Below are positions 21,101 through 33,474 of a stretch of 64,000 nt of DNA, piece after piece. Numbering within the stretch: position 1 is the first letter of the stretch; each line of letters begins with the position of its first letter. The position numbers and the translations under genes are program-made. Where the stretch lies: the NCBI GenBank assembly GCA_948567375.1, contig OX419761.1, positions 19,382,243 to 19,446,242 on the forward strand, read 5' to 3'. The DNA comes from Lunularia cruciata. Taxonomy: Eukaryota; Streptophyta; Marchantiopsida; Lunulariales; Lunulariaceae. The notes beneath the pieces are model-generated. The model searched no databases, was not told the DNA's origin, and saw only the letters and a list, made by a program, of their open reading frames with translations.

Positions 21101-22940
21101 CTTCCATACACAATCAGCTTGTTCCACATTAGAAAAATAGACTTATCTTTCTCCAAAGCTTGCTCTATGGCTGCTTTACTGACAAATTTCCCATCTTGGG
21201 ACTCATCTTCCTCCAAAGCTTGCTCTATGGCTACTTCATTGACAAATTTCCCATATTGGGACTCATCTTCCTCCAATCTTGCTCTATAGTTGCCTTCCTA
21301 ATAAACTTCCCATCCTAGGACTGACTATTCTTAGGTGTCTTGATGAGAGATGCTAGCCAACCCAATCAGAAATTTCTACCTTGAGGTTGCACTTGAATTT
21401 GTTGTTGATTCCAATCAAACTGAACCTTATGACATTCAAGCTAAGGTAGACCTAGGATGACATCATAATGTAGAGGTGCCATTACAAACTTCATACACTC
21501 CAAATACTCTTTCCCAATTTTAAAGGTAATATGATGCAAGGTATGGAATGAAAAACCCTTTCTACCATCCGCCATCATCAATCTACTTTTAATTATTGGC
21601 TTGATAGGAATATATAATTCCTTTGCTAATTTTATGGACATGCAATTTTTGAACTTCCAAAATCAACCAAAATTCTACAACTATGATCAAATATCATACC
21701 TTGCAAGTGAAACAAACTTGCATAGGTCGAGCTTTTGATCCAATTGGAACTAATCAAGTTCTCAATAGGTGGCTCTTATTGGGATTCCTTATTTCCTTGA
21801 TCATTTTACTCCACAAACTCCATTTGGGTGACTTGTCAAGGTCGCTCATTTTGGAGTGACCATTTAGTGATGTGATGTCTAATTTGGTGACAATAAAAAC
21901 AAGCACCATTTTATCACAATTTTTCTCTTTTTGTAATGCCAATTGGTCTCCATTTAAAAACATCAATCTCCATTGGTATCGGCTCCTCCACCTATGTGTA
22001 GTGTATTGGTAGGTTTTATGGAGGTTGAGGTTACGACCAAGGTGTTGCAACCAAGGAATCAAAGCATTAGGCCAACCGCATGGCTTCCTCCAAGTGTTGT
22101 GGCTCTTGCATAGTTATCTTTAATTTGGTTTGTGACTTCAAGCCCCTCACAAATCAATCTAAAACTTCACCTTCCAATATATCTGAAATTTGCATGATGG
22201 TGTTCTACAATTGCATGGTGTAACTTCTTATAGAGCCAATCTGCTTCAACTCTATCAACCTATCTCATGCAGGTTATGTAGCATTTATAGCTTGGAATCA
22301 ACCAATTATTGCACTGTTGAATTCTGCCCATATCAAGATTGGTGTAACAACTTTCCATTCATCTTGCTCCACTCAGAGTTGCCACCATAACTTTACTACT
22401 CCATTCAATTGGCTAGAAGCCAAGAGAATTTGTTTCCATTCACCTTGAAGATTAGTAGCTTTGAAATAACATTTGCAATCAAATACAAAATTCTCCACTA
22501 CACTTAGGAGATTCTTGCCTTCAAAAAACTTGGGTTTTGGCATTTAGATTTGGCCTTCTCCTTCTCAAACTAGTACTCCGTCTACATGCTCTTGTCGTTG
22601 ATGATCTTGCTCATCCAACAATCAAGTAAGGTGCTTGATTTGTTGCTACATAACAATGATAGCCTTAGGCATTGCCGCCATGGTTACTACTCTATCACAC
22701 CATCTGTAATCTATCTAATTGAGTAACACATAAATACAACATGTCCATTAGTCTCCATAAGTTACAACCAGAAGTACCAAGGGTTCCTTGGACAAGGTGA
22801 TTGTATTCAAAAAGTCCTACGCAAAGCATGAGGTGATGAACTGTGTGAAATGATGTTTGGGTAGTACTTAGACACAAAAATCCCATTGGTTTGGCAGAAA
22901 TGGATTTGGTGGTCTATAAATTCCATCCATCCCATTTCTG
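18180..22940 (-). pseudogene. Chromovirus 2 gag-pol remains
   Basis: In transcription order gag occupies about 22940-21780, protease about 21770-21000 (KPIIKSRLMMADGRKG near 21560), RT about 20990-20200, RNase H about 20200-19850, and integrase about 19560-18200 (EFAYNNSKHAS near 18860). Each matches the same part of chromovirus 1, but every frame has stops and small indels. The RT segment near 20560 keeps the 10 nt missing in copy 1. The protease linker keeps the repeated ESQDGKFV unit. A chromodomain is hardly readable. Confidence 0.8.
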
Positions 22941-22952
22941 CTTTGATACCAA

Positions 22953-23366
22953 TGTAAAAGATCAAGACCAAGAAGAGAAATAAGAGAATGGAAGATCACA
23001 TTGAGACATTTGAGTGTGGAAAACTCCAAATGCCTAGCATGAGCTTTGGCTTTGGTATTTATAGGGAGTATACAAAACTCTTGAAAAGCTTCTCAAGAAG
23101 CTTCCTTGAGCCGCTTTCTTGGAGTGCAAGCCAAGTTAACCAAAAAGCTTTTCAAGAAGTTTTCTTCTAGAAGCCACCTATTTGGTGTGCAAGTTAAGCT
23201 AGTTGGAAGCTTCTAGAAGCTACCTACTTGGGAAGCAAGCCCAAAAGTATCTAGTAAGCTTCCCAAGAAGCTTCCTAGATACTTATAGAATATTCTAGGC
23301 TTATTTGGCCTATTCACTACTTTGTTAGCCCTAACTAACTTTGTTGCTAAACTCCATATTGTTACA
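22953..23366 (-). repeat. 5' LTR of chromovirus 2
   Basis: This is 414 bp with intact TG/CA ends. The heat-shock-type block has decayed to three units (GAAGCTTCTAGAAGCTAC, near 23206-23223), and TATTTATAG remains near 23056. Confidence 0.85.
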
Positions 23367-23439
23367 AAGTTCCTAAGTCTACAAGACAAATGCAAACAAT
23401 ATGTACAAAACAACATTCCATTTTTGGAAAATGAAAATG

Positions 23440-24900
23440 ACCATGGCTATTTTTTTAATACTATGCTCCATTAGTTATTTTTTGGTAGAAGAGGGTGGCG
23501 GTGAGTGGTGTTGGGGACAAACTCTCAACTCCCTTGCTTATTTGAATGAGGTATGCAAGGTCATTTATGTAGCCATCAACAATTTGTTCATTATTGGTTT
23601 GAGCCTCCTCAAACTTGGTGCTAGTATGGCCTTGGAGTTTGGCAAAGAACACCTTGAGTTGCTCATTTGTGTATGTTTTCCTCTTGAGCATATCAATTTG
23701 AGTCCACAAATCCTTTGCCTTTATATTTTAGGAGGTTTTGTTGGCCATGTGCTCCAATTGGCTGAGTAGTTGAGTGGTTGTATGCCCAATATTTGTGAGC
23801 AATCCCACTTGTTTGGTTTCTAAATTGGCTCATTTTTTGTTGAGTTTATCGGTCAACTCCTTATGGATCATCTTTTCTTGCTCTAACACCTTCTCTTGTT
23901 GTTGTTTTAGGTTGGTGGATAGGTTGGAGATGCAAAGGTTAGTTAGCTGTTTTAAATTATTGTATCTAGTCTCCATTTCCTTTGTATCAACCAACCTCCT
24001 CTAATCCTTGAATTAGATTTTTTTACCCCTCCTACCATTTTAGTTCCTCCCTTTAGAACTCCTCTAGGTTCTCTTTACTTTTCTTGTCCTTCTCATTCAT
24101 CTTGGATTAGACTATGTGATGCAAGTGGCATATGAAGACTGCTAGCTCTTTCATCTTTGGATCCAACTTTTGGTACTAGGGTAGAATCTCTTCCAATGTT
24201 TCCATCATTGGTGTCACGGTGTGGATAGTATAGGGTGCCATTACTCAAGGTAGAGAATCATCATCCTTGCACAATTTTTTTCATAAATCCTTCTTTGTTT
24301 TGGGCATGGGGTTCTTGTCTTGGCTCAAAATGGTCTTCTCCTTGACCTTGTGAATAAGAGTTGAGTCCTTGGCAGTGCTTGCCCTATTGTTGTATTAGTA
24401 ATGGCATTGTTCTTGTTTTTTTCCCATTTTGGAGACATTAGAGGTGGCCTTGCTGGTTTCATTGGGCTTTGGCAAGACGTCCCTACCTTTGTGTTATTGG
24501 TTCCTTTGACAAACTTTGCCACCTGAATTTGTTTTTACAACACTTTGTCTTGGAATACAAGACCTCTCCTTTGTTAAGAGCCATGTTGTGGATTGGAGCC
24601 ATGGTTGGGATGATGGATCTTGTGGTTGGCATCTTATCCTTGTCCATTGGAAATTTTTCCTCCTTAAAAAGCAAGAGAGATGGCTAGGCCTCGTCATTTG
24701 GTACCTCTCCTTTGTTGTTAGCCATGTGACAAAATTTGTGTGAAGGACTCCTTGCTTCCGGACTCTGTGCTCTGGAATCCTATGGCAACTTTTTCATGAA
24801 ACACCTCTTGTCCTTGAGGCAGACCTTCCTCACAAGCTGACTTATATGTCTTAGTCTTCCTCTCACTTTCCTTGCCCAAGATTCCACCTCTTGAGGTCTT
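23440..24900 (-). pseudogene. Coiled-coil coding remnant of the unrecognised element family
   Basis: On the minus strand, stop-broken frames give charged heptad-like sequence such as NLSTNLKQQQEKVLEQEK and LTDKLNKK (about 23860-23940). An 82-codon frame at 23461-23709 begins MWTQIDMLKRKTYTNEQLKV. The style, length and charge match the coiled-coil parts at 28430-29312, 30605-31860 and 37650-38807, so it is probably another copy of the same family. No enzymatic motif is seen and I cannot name the protein. Confidence 0.4.
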
Positions 24901-25034
24901 TTTGGTTTCTTTGAGGCTTGCACCTTGGCATGGGCAATAGGAATCTTTCTACAAATTATAATTGAGTTTCATAATTCCACCACTCATACAAACTTCCTCA
25001 TTTGGGTATACTCTTCTTTTGCATTATGATATTG

Positions 25035-25520
25035 TAATCTCCTTAGGTAAGTCCGGGTCTTTGTTGAAGTAAGCTGAGTGGTGCAAGTGAGATGGGAAAT
25101 TCTCCTTCTCTCCATCCGTATAAAGATTCAAGGCAATTTAGAAATGAACAATGAAGAGGAATAGAATGGTTGCAATATCTTATCATATCTTCCAATCATT
25201 CAATGATTCACTCAAAAAACATCTTGGCCTAACTCACCAATCTCTGCTTGTGTGCAATTGAAAGAAGATGGCTTGGTTAATCTCCTTAGGTAAGTCCGGG
25301 TCTTTGTTGAAGTAAGATGAGTGATGCAAGTGAGATGGGAAATTCTCCTTCTCTCCATCCATATAAATATTCATGCCAATTTAGAAATGAACAATGAAGA
25401 GGAATAGAATGGTTGCAATATCTTATCATATCTTCCAATCATTTAATGATTCACTCACAAAACATCTTGGCCTAACTCACCAATTTTTGCTTGTGTGCAA
25501 TTGAAAGAAGATAGCTTGGT
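25035..25520. repeat. Tandem duplication, 243-bp unit, two copies
   Basis: The stretch beginning TAATCTCCTTAGGTAAGTCC occurs at 25035 and again at 25278. The two 243-bp copies are nearly identical over their whole length, so the duplication is younger than the surrounding decay. Confidence 0.92.
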
Positions 25521-25769
25521 TAACATAGTTTGTTTGTTTTGAACAAAACAACCACATGATCATTTTCTTGATTGTCTAACAAGCAAGATCCTTCATGTTC
25601 TCAATCTTGTATCCATTTGTGGACTTCTCTTTGACAAACAAGTCATCAATTTGTCCCTTAAACCTTTTGATAAGATGACCATGTAGGGTATCTATATGAA
25701 TTTCCTTGAATGATGAGCAAACTACACCCAACATCTTGTCAAGCTATTATAGTGGCAAAGCTAGTTTGC

Positions 25770-26206
25770 TTGGATGTTGGAGTGGTAGTGTTGGCAATCA
25801 TAGTTATTTTGGTAGTTGCTCATGGACTACTTGATGGCGGCCACATTTCATGTTAGGGGCTAATGATCATATAGTGGGACCCACCATCACATGCACCATC
25901 CATATCATCAAATGTGCTATCAATGGTACTATTAAGGTTGGAGATCCATGTCAAACAAAGAAGTATACTTTCAAAGTGCAGCTCTAGAGAGCTCACTTCC
26001 TTGATGTTGAGCCTTTGAGTTCTTGGCTATGGTGGACAAAGGCCAATAAGAATCACTTGGAGTCTCTTAGCTAGAGTGGATGTGGCTTGTTTGTAATGAA
26101 TGCTTAATTGTTGGTAGACTTGTGAGTGGAGGATTGCATTCAGATCTGATCTGAGTGTGATTTGAGTAGAAGCGTGAACTGATTATATTAGAGAAGTGAG
26201 AGTTAG
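25770..26206 (+). repeat. Interspersed repeat B, copy 3
   Basis: It is diverged from 738-1180 and 13847-14290 but shares TATACTTTCAAAGTG, GAGAGCTCACTTCC and TCTTAGCTAGAGTG. No gag or methyltransferase flanks it, so it may be a solo LTR. LTR A begins directly after it. Confidence 0.5.
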
Positions 26207-26550
26207 TGCAATACAAATAGCTAAACATATTATCTAGAGGTGAAAATTAGCTTGGTAACATCTAGAAGGATTTTGTATACAATAGGCTAGGTAGATCAGA
26301 CTGAGGTGTCCCCAAAAGAGTACTTCTAATAGGGCAAAAGCCAAAAATAACTTGAAAACTTTAGAGCCAATTTTGGAGGCCTAAACAAATGAATTAGGCT
26401 TTGAAAAAGGATACAAAATTCCCCTCAGGAGTTAAAAAGGCTTGCCTTCTCCCCCCAATTGTTTGTCCTATCAAGAGCTGTCCAATGGTACCTCATCCAC
26501 GCAATTTTGAGCTCTCTACAAGAAGATTCTTCAAAATTTGCTTTTCTTGA
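26207..26550 (+). mobile_element. LTR family A, truncated 5' part
   Basis: It starts TGCAATACAAATAGC, matching TGTAATACCAATAGC at 32076, and follows the family up to CTACAAGAAGATTC near 26530. The 3' half with the TATA signal is missing. Confidence 0.65.
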
Positions 26551-26925
26551 CCAAATTATGCTTAAGTGCTAAAGAAGGACCATGGATATTAGTAATTACT
26601 AGGGGAATTTCTCCAAAAAGAGGTGGCACTTGTAGTGGTATTACAAAAGTCAGGATGAGCAACATTCAAAGTGATGTATAATCCCAAGTGCTTGTAAGAG
26701 TAGCAACACCTAGAGTGATGTAGGATAATCCCAAGTGCTTATAGGCTTGAGGAACTAGTACACTCATTGGCACTTATACATAATGCCCCCCCTCCTCCAC
26801 CCCCCACCAATTTGAATGTGCCGCAAGCTTTGCCAAGAATTGCCACCAAGAGCCATTATAATAAAGATAACCATTGGCACTTTAAAGGTAGGCTTGGCAT
26901 GTAGGAAAATGACCAATCAAGAAAG

Positions 26926-27250
26926 ATTCATGGGTAAGAAAGTGAAACCTAACCATGGAAGACATGCAAAAGCCCTTGGATGTACAGATGGCAAGCCCTC
27001 ACCTCTCCTTAACCACCAAAGGGCTGAAGAATGAATAAGGACCTAGACTATAAATTGAGGAGTTTGGCCAGTAGATATACTTTTTGGAGATTCATGGGTT
27101 AGAAAATGATACCTAACCATAGAACATGAAAACACTTAGATGTGCGGATAGGCAAGCCCTCACCTCTCCTTAACCACCAAAGGGCTGAAGAATGATACAG
27201 GACCTAGACTATAAATTGAGGAGTTGGCCGATAGATATATTTTTTGGAGA
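26926..27250. repeat. Tandem duplication, 164-bp unit, two copies
   Basis: ATTCATGGGT begins copies at 26926 and 27090. Both contain CAAGCCCTCACCTCTCCTTA and ACTATAAATTGAGGAG, a possible TATA signal that is therefore also duplicated. Confidence 0.88.
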
Positions 27251-27656
27251 GTTACACACCTTTGTAGCAAATTGAGTAAAGCTTCCACTTTGTTGAGAAT
27301 CAAGAGAGTCCACAACCTTCTGAATTAGGTAGCACCTAGAGTGACCTTCAATACTTAGAGTAGATCAAAATTCAAATTTTGCCTTCTTCCTACCATCCAA
27401 AATCATGGTATTTGTACTAGAATGTATAGAAAGATCCTATATGCCATCTTGAGGTCTCCTACTGTGAGCAAATGAGCAATATAATGTACAACTACAATAA
27501 TCTAGAGCAATAATTTGGGATTCTTGCTCTAGAACTGGGAATTGAGTGACTTTGCCATGATGCATGAAAGAGAGAACACACCAAGGAGAAAGAAGAAGAA
27601 ACCTCAACAATTAGAAAAAGGAGCATTAGCACATTGTACTCGGCCAAAATGTAGGA

Positions 27657-28019
27657 GTGAAGGAGCAATTATTCTTGAATGAAAAATTTATAGACAAGGA
27701 GTTGATTGCCAAGATCAAAGCTACTTTCAATGACAAGAGATCAAAGAACAATGGATGGAGAGTAGCCAATTTAAAAGATCCTACAAGAAGAGCCATAGTA
27801 GAGGCAATTATGAATGTCTTCAAACCCAAAAGAACTTCCTACTTGACTAATAGCCTGGTTGTGTTCTTTAATTATATGTTTTTAGGCAAGCTAATTGATT
27901 GGGTTGACATGTTCAATCAACATGCTAGGACCTTGCACCAAGATTTTGAGGAAGAAAGAGGTGCTACATACCTTGCTCTATTTGCCATACTTTTTTCTAC
28001 ATGGGAACCACTCTCCTAA
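27657..28019 (+). pseudogene. Conserved domain of an unrecognised element family, copy 1
   Basis: A frame of 120 codons contains a domain homologous to the one at 33475-33900. Aligned landmarks are GWRVANLKDPTRRAI with GYKVESYKHSMKRGI, VFKPKRTSY with IFKPEKTTY, and FLGKLIDWVDMFNQH with FAGEPINWAKCFHQC. Two diverged copies with matching hydrophobic pattern imply past coding function. The layout faintly recalls the plant putative-transposon-protein or mobile-domain type found in large plant elements, but I cannot establish the family. It is followed on the same strand by coiled-coil sequence. Both ends of the true protein are uncertain. Confidence 0.5.
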
Positions 28020-28429
28020 CTTGAGATGAGAAGAAGAGATTCCCTATCCATTTCCATCATGCAAGCTATTTTGATGAACAACCTGAAGAACCCATCCTAA
28101 TAGCTAAGTATAGAGATGTTGATGCCCAATATGCTATGATTGGCCTCTTTGTGCTAGTGAAAACAGATTTAGTTGCACCAAAGACTATAGCAGAAAGGAA
28201 GATGAGTACCTCAAAGAAGCCACCACCATCTGCCAAGAATTTGTGCACCAATACTCAAGTGATCAATGTTTCCTCATCAAAAGGAGAGGTAGAGGGCACA
28301 AAGGATGATGAGGACAAGTAAGAAAAGGATATTGGGAAGATGCACAGTGTATCCAAACTTGACATGCAAGTGTGTCTAGCAAGATGTGAAGAAGATATGA
28401 CCAAGAAGGATAATGCATCAAATTAAGCA

Positions 28430-29312
28430 CCATTGAGCCCCATCAAAGAAGAAGAAGAATGCCCAATTGAGCACAAAGATTTCATTGAGTGCCTAGGAAC
28501 TTTTGCCCAAAGTTCTTGACAATGCCAAATTCTTGAAAATGCCAAAGTCCTACAACAAGAAGATGACCAAATCATCAAGCATGATAAAGAGGAAGATGTT
28601 GAAATTGAAGCCAACATTCTATACCTTGCAACAAGGATGTAGATCAAGATTGGAGATGAAGCAAGAATTTCAATGTCGAAGCCAGTTTAGGAGAGGACAA
28701 AATTTGTCATGCATTGAATTGGGGCTACATGGCAATTGATGGAGACCATCCAATCCTAGTACCAAGCCAAATGCCCTTAAAATGCAGATTATGCCACACT
28801 TGTCCAAAACATACACAAGCAAGTCTACACTTGGAAGGCTAAAGAAGACCTAGCTAAAGAAGAAGAAGCCAAGGCCAAAGACTTTTACAAGGAAGAGGCA
28901 ACAAATGTAAATAATTTGGTGCAAGAAAACCACAAAATCAAGATGCACTTGGAACTAGTAGATAAAAGAAGACAAGTGAAAGAAAATATATCAGTTGGAG
29001 GAGGCCAAGAACTTCTTCATCAAGGAACTAAATGAAGAAGTCCAACTGACAAAAAAATGGCATGAGCTGAAGTTCCAAATACAAAGGCTAGAAAACAAGG
29101 AGGAGAAGATGAACCTCTTATCCTTGCAGTTAAGGGAGTATTTTGACAAGAAGTTCATAGAAACTTGCCATACATGCATGTTAGAAATAACTAGATATCA
29201 AGCACAAATTGACCAACTAGTTAGGTACCTCAAAGGCAAATATATTCTATTGCTTCTAGCAATTATATCCAAAGGTACTCTATTGAGAGGAGGTCACAAG
29301 CACTGTAAGTAA
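28430..29312 (+). pseudogene. Coiled-coil region after the conserved domain, copy 1
   Basis: Plus-strand frames separated by stops encode charged sequence. The clearest part, 28995-29312, reads EEAKNFFIKELNEEVQL and KFQIQRLENKEEKMNLLSLQ, a regular heptad pattern typical of coiled coils. No catalytic motif is visible. By position and style it is the C-terminal portion of the protein that begins with the domain at 27657. Confidence 0.45.
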
Positions 29313-29439
29313 ATAGTCAAATACTTGGAGTTGCACACTAGTTAGATACTTAGAGTTGTATATTAGTATCTACACTTGGAATTGTACATACTTCATGAAG
29401 AGTGCACTAGCAATTATATAGGACATTGGAGTTGTACTT

Positions 29440-30600
29440 TTGAGGGTTGTGGATTAAAACTAAACTAGGTGTGGAAGAATTGATAGTTTCCTTGACATGT
29501 GTTAGGTGCCTAATCTTTCTACAAATGATTAGGATAGGGTAGGATTAACACCTTAACGAGTGATATACAATGTAGTTTAGGAGTCTTAGGAGATCCACTT
29601 GGGCTCTTGATCCCTTTGGCTTGAAGCAATAAAAGTACTTAAGGCCTACAACCAAAGGCACTCATGTTCAATTTTCTATACTCTGATTACAAGTAAAGAG
29701 TACTCTATAGTCTTTGCAAGTTTTGGTTCTTCATATAATGTATTGTCAAATGTCTAGATAAGAGGAGGTGATGAATTTCACAATAAGGCCCAAGTTTGTA
29801 GTATAGAGGTAATCAAGGGTGTGCAATTAAGGATCTGAAGGACTGAGCTTGTGTAAGGAGTGGATTGGGAAGCTCCTTGCATGAGCAATACCACGGAATT
29901 GAAACCCAAGATATTCAGCCAACATGAGGTGTACTCTATAAGCTATGCTCTTTGGGAAGGGTGGAATACACTTGTAGGAGTAACAACTTTGGAATGGAGT
30001 GACACTCAAGGTGAAGTACTATGTAGTCTTTGCAAGTTTTGTTTCTTTATTTGATGTATTGTGAAATGTTTAGGTAAGAGAAGGTGAGGAATTTCACAAT
30101 AAGATCCCAAGTTTGTAGTACAGAGGTAATCAAGGGTGTGCACTTAAGGATCTGAAGGACTGAACTTGTGTAAGGAGTGGATTGGGAGGCTCCCTGTATG
30201 GGCAGTACCACAAAGGTGAAAACCCAAGATATTCAGCCAACATGAGGTGTACTCTATAAGCTATGCTCTTTGGGAAGGGTGGAATGCACTTGTAGGAGTA
30301 ACAACTTTAGAATGGAGTGGCACTCAAGGTGAAGTAAGCCATCACCTTCAAGAGTAATCCCATATAATATTTGTAATGAGAGTGATTATTTTGGGTTTCT
30401 TTTTCTTTTTTGTAATGCACCATGGAGTGTGACACTACTTTCTTCTGGGAGTGGTTCCTACCCAAGAGGCTAAATAGGAAATAAAAAGAAACTGCAATAC
30501 TAGGGCACTTTTTCTTCAATTCTTAGCCATTTCCAAATTTTATCCTTGTGGGAATGACTTTTTTACTGATCATACTATAAGTATGTTGATATTGGGCTGT
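29440..30600 (+). repeat. Repeat C, probable LTR, with internal duplication
   Basis: Its end (about 30400-30560, GGGAGTGGTTCCTACCCAAG, then TTAGCCATTTCC) is shared with 42040-42180 and, in part, with 39780-39930. Its start shares the ACATGTGTTAGG-type block with about 41095. The location just downstream of coiled-coil remnants suggests an LTR of that family. Termini are not fixed. Confidence 0.45.
29708..30339. repeat. Tandem duplication, 316-bp unit, two copies
   Basis: TAGTCTTTGCAAGTTTT starts copies at 29708 and 30024. Both contain GGATCTGAAGGACTGA and ATTCAGCCAACATGAGGTGT. It lies inside repeat C. Confidence 0.9.
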
Positions 30601-30604
30601 CACA

Positions 30605-31860
30605 CTCCGCAAGTTCCTTTTGAGTGCTGGCCAAGACATCATGAACTTGCATTTGGTATGCTTTTCAATCAGTCACCCAACTTGACCAATTGCTGCTAGA
30701 GTAAACCTTCATCTCTAATGCATAGATTGTTTACATCAACTCCAATAGCTTCATTTGATGAGCTTGAGTCAAGATCAACATCTCCATTTGTACTTTCATG
30801 TAATTAGCGGTATTCTCCACTTCCATGATGACTCTCATTTTCTCCTCATCCAAGGTATCCCTAATGGATTACATCTCCATTTCCACCTCTTGCCTTACTT
30901 GTACATAAAGGATCAGCTCCTTCTCCTCTTGCTCAATAGCCATTGCAATCAACTCTTCAATGTGCATATTAGCCTTCTCATTGTAAGTGTTGTGAATGAG
31001 CATGTCCTCGGCTAATTGATTGTAAGTATCTCATAGGCTTTCTTTAGGGAAGCCACTTCATCACCACAAGCATGTATTTGATCTTATTGGTCCTTCTTGT
31101 AATGCACAAATGCTTGATTATGCTACTTAGCTGCTAGCTTCATAATGCTCACTTTGGCCTTTGTCTTCTACAACTCCATGTTCATTCTTGTCTTTCTTCA
31201 ATTGATTCCTTATACTTGCCCAATACTTGTATTTCTCCCACATGGAGTTCAGATCTTTTTGTTGTGCTATGAGCCTCTCCTCTATGGATTTTCTATGTAG
31301 GGGGTAGCTTCCAATTGTTGCATTAATGCCACTATGTCTTTGTCCTTTTTCTCCAATGCTTACCGTTGCTCACAATACCTCACTTCTGCACTTATGAGTT
31401 GCTCTTTGAGTTGTGTGAGCTCTTGCAAATCTATATGCTCTCTTGCCAAGTCAGATGTTGCTCTTGCTTGTGACTTTTACTTGCTTCATCAACGGTTGTG
31501 CCTTGAACTTTGACATTTTGCCTTGGGCTACCATTAATCTGTTTGACAATTCTCTCTTCCCCCAATAACAACTTTGGATATTGTATTGGAGGTACTCTAT
31601 CAATGTTGGGTAATTTTTGACATCAAGTGTATATCTTGGCAGAAAGGGAGTATCCTTCATTAGCTTCATAGTGTGCACCAATGTGTGGACCACCCACATA
31701 GACATTGGCATATGTTGGAAGGTTGGCATTTGTTTTCATTCTTGTGGCAGTCCCATAGGGTCTCCTTTCTCTTGTGGACATTTCCATCCTTTTCTCTTTG
31801 TTGGATGGAATTGTCTACCCCTAGAACCATCAAGGTGTTCCTCACCTCTAGCACCTCTTT
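30605..31860 (-). pseudogene. Coiled-coil coding remnant on the minus strand
   Basis: Minus-strand translation gives long charged stretches. A 92-codon frame at 31451-31729 contains YPTLIEYLQYNIQSC followed by GKRELSNRLMVAQGKM. Further down come LREQ-like heptads and IEELIAMAIEQEEKELILY near 30920. Stops interrupt about every 60-100 codons. It resembles the plus-strand coiled-coil regions nearby but runs in the opposite direction, so it is a separate copy rather than part of the same transcript. Confidence 0.42.
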
Positions 31861-31920
31861 GGAGCATGATCATACTTCTCCTTTTTAGTATGTTCTCTCT
31901 TGTACCTATGCTTGGGTAGG

Positions 31921-32612
31921 TGTAACACCAATAGCTAGACTTATTAGCTAGAGGTGAAAACTGGCTTGGTAATATCTGGAAGGATGTTATGTATGATGGG
32001 CTAGGTAGATTAGATAGAGGTGTCACCAAAAGAGTACTTCTACTAATACGGTAGAAACTAAAAATAACCTAAAGTTGTAATACCAATAGCTAGAGGTGAA
32101 AATTGGCTTGGCAACATCTAGAAGGATGTTATGTATGATGGGCTAGGTAGATGAGATAAAGGTGTCATCAAAAGAGGACTTTTACTAATAGGGTTGGAGC
32201 TAAAAATAGCCTAGAAACTTCAGAGCCAATTTTGAAGGCCTAAACAGATGACTTAGGCATACAAAATGTGCAGGTTCCTCCCTCTAATGGTGTAAAGGAT
32301 AGCCTTCCCCTCCCCCTTGGTTGGTCTCATCAAGAGCTTTCCAACGGTACCTCACCCATGAAATTTGGAGATTCATACAAGAAGATTCCCTAAAGATTCC
32401 TTTTGTCAAAGGTTTGACCAACCCGATAGGATCATGACTAACATGTCACCCATCCATGTATCTGATCCAAGGGTAGAGCTTCCTTTGTGGCAGTCTACTT
32501 TGCTATATAATACAATCAAGGTGCTCCTTTGGAGCATCAGAGGTTTGAGTGTGAACCTATGTGGTTCTTATTTTGTGTTTTATCTCAGGTCTCCTATTCT
32601 CAGAGTATTACA
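31921..32612 (+). mobile_element. Solo LTR of family A with internally duplicated 5' end
   Basis: The unit runs from TGTAACACC at 31921 to TATTACA at 32612 and is flanked on both sides by GTAGG (31916-31920 and 32613-32617), a perfect 5-bp target duplication. The first 155 bp are present twice (31921-32075 and 32076 onward). A TATA-like GCTATATAATAC lies near 32503. No internal retroelement sequence is present, so this is a solo LTR left by LTR-LTR recombination. Confidence 0.85.
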
Positions 32613-33474
32613 GTAGGGTATGTGGTACCCATATTTTTGTTTTTTAAATTTTTCATCATATTTTTGAAGAAAAGTGTACAAACAAAGTCATATTGTACCG
32701 GTATGGCATCAAAAGGCAAAGAATGGTGTCTTCGGGTTGTAACTCAAACTAAAGTGACTTTGTGTCAAAAGATGAAGTACTCGGATTGGTCCTATCAGCA
32801 TTCAACCCAAAGTAAGGAAACTTTGTCTTAGGATGCTCAACCTGAGGCAAGGACAACATAACAAATTCCTCTAGGGTTGGACATTCAAGAAGGTACTGCA
32901 TACAAAAATGGTTGGCATATGAGTGGGGGAAAATTGACATTGATAGGAGCATGCAAAAGGTGTGATTTCTCGGTACAAGCTCAAAGTGAAGAAAGACTGA
33001 GGAGTCGTGCCACTATAAGATTCAGGATTGAGACAAAGAGATGGCAATTAGCTTCCCATCACCATTAAGGAGCCATCTAGAGGGAGATCGGGAAAAGGGA
33101 TTGTAGTAAGAGACGTACTTGTGCATCGAGAGGAAGTCACGCTTGTTAGTTCCAAAATTGGGCGGAAGAGTTGTCACCAACCCAGAGTGGAGGAGAGTAA
33201 GATGGGAGGTGGAAAGAAGAACTCAGAATTTGTAGTGAGAAATCATGCAATTTGGAGGTTAGATGTGATTGCAAGGATTGAAGTCTTGAGCAGGCTTTGG
33301 ATCACATTTTTGGCATGGAACTAGAACATTAGTTTTCCAAGTCTCATGATCGAGATAATAGAGAGTAAGTGTCTGGATGGACCCAAGGCAAAAGGTAAGA
33401 GAGGAAATCCGGCTTGATGGACAGAGTCGGATTGGAGGTTAGTACTTGGAAGAGAGGAGCAAGGAGCCACATTC
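32613..33474. other. No gene recognised
   Basis: Only short frames are present. Plus-strand fragments are rich in charged residues but I recognise no domain. It may be the 5' part of the element whose conserved domain begins at 33475. Confidence 0.3.

Larger units (their letters stand above)
17750..23366 (-). mobile_element. Chromovirus 2: full-length but heavily decayed
   Basis: LTRs lie at 17750-18165 (416 bp) and 22953-23366 (414 bp). Both run from TGTAAAAGATC to GTTACA. Flanking bases are AAATT on the left and AAGTT on the right, plausibly a 5-bp target duplication with one change. The primer site beside the 5' LTR reads TGGTATCAAAG, one base off the initiator tRNA-Met complement. The interior is collinear with chromovirus 1 but retains the gag segment that copy 1 has lost. 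Many stops make it older than copy 1. Confidence 0.88.

Noticed and set aside
23401-24743. Plus-strand hydrophobic frames such as 23401-23769
   Set aside because: The minus strand here reads as coiled coil, so the plus-strand hydrophobic frames are its shadow.
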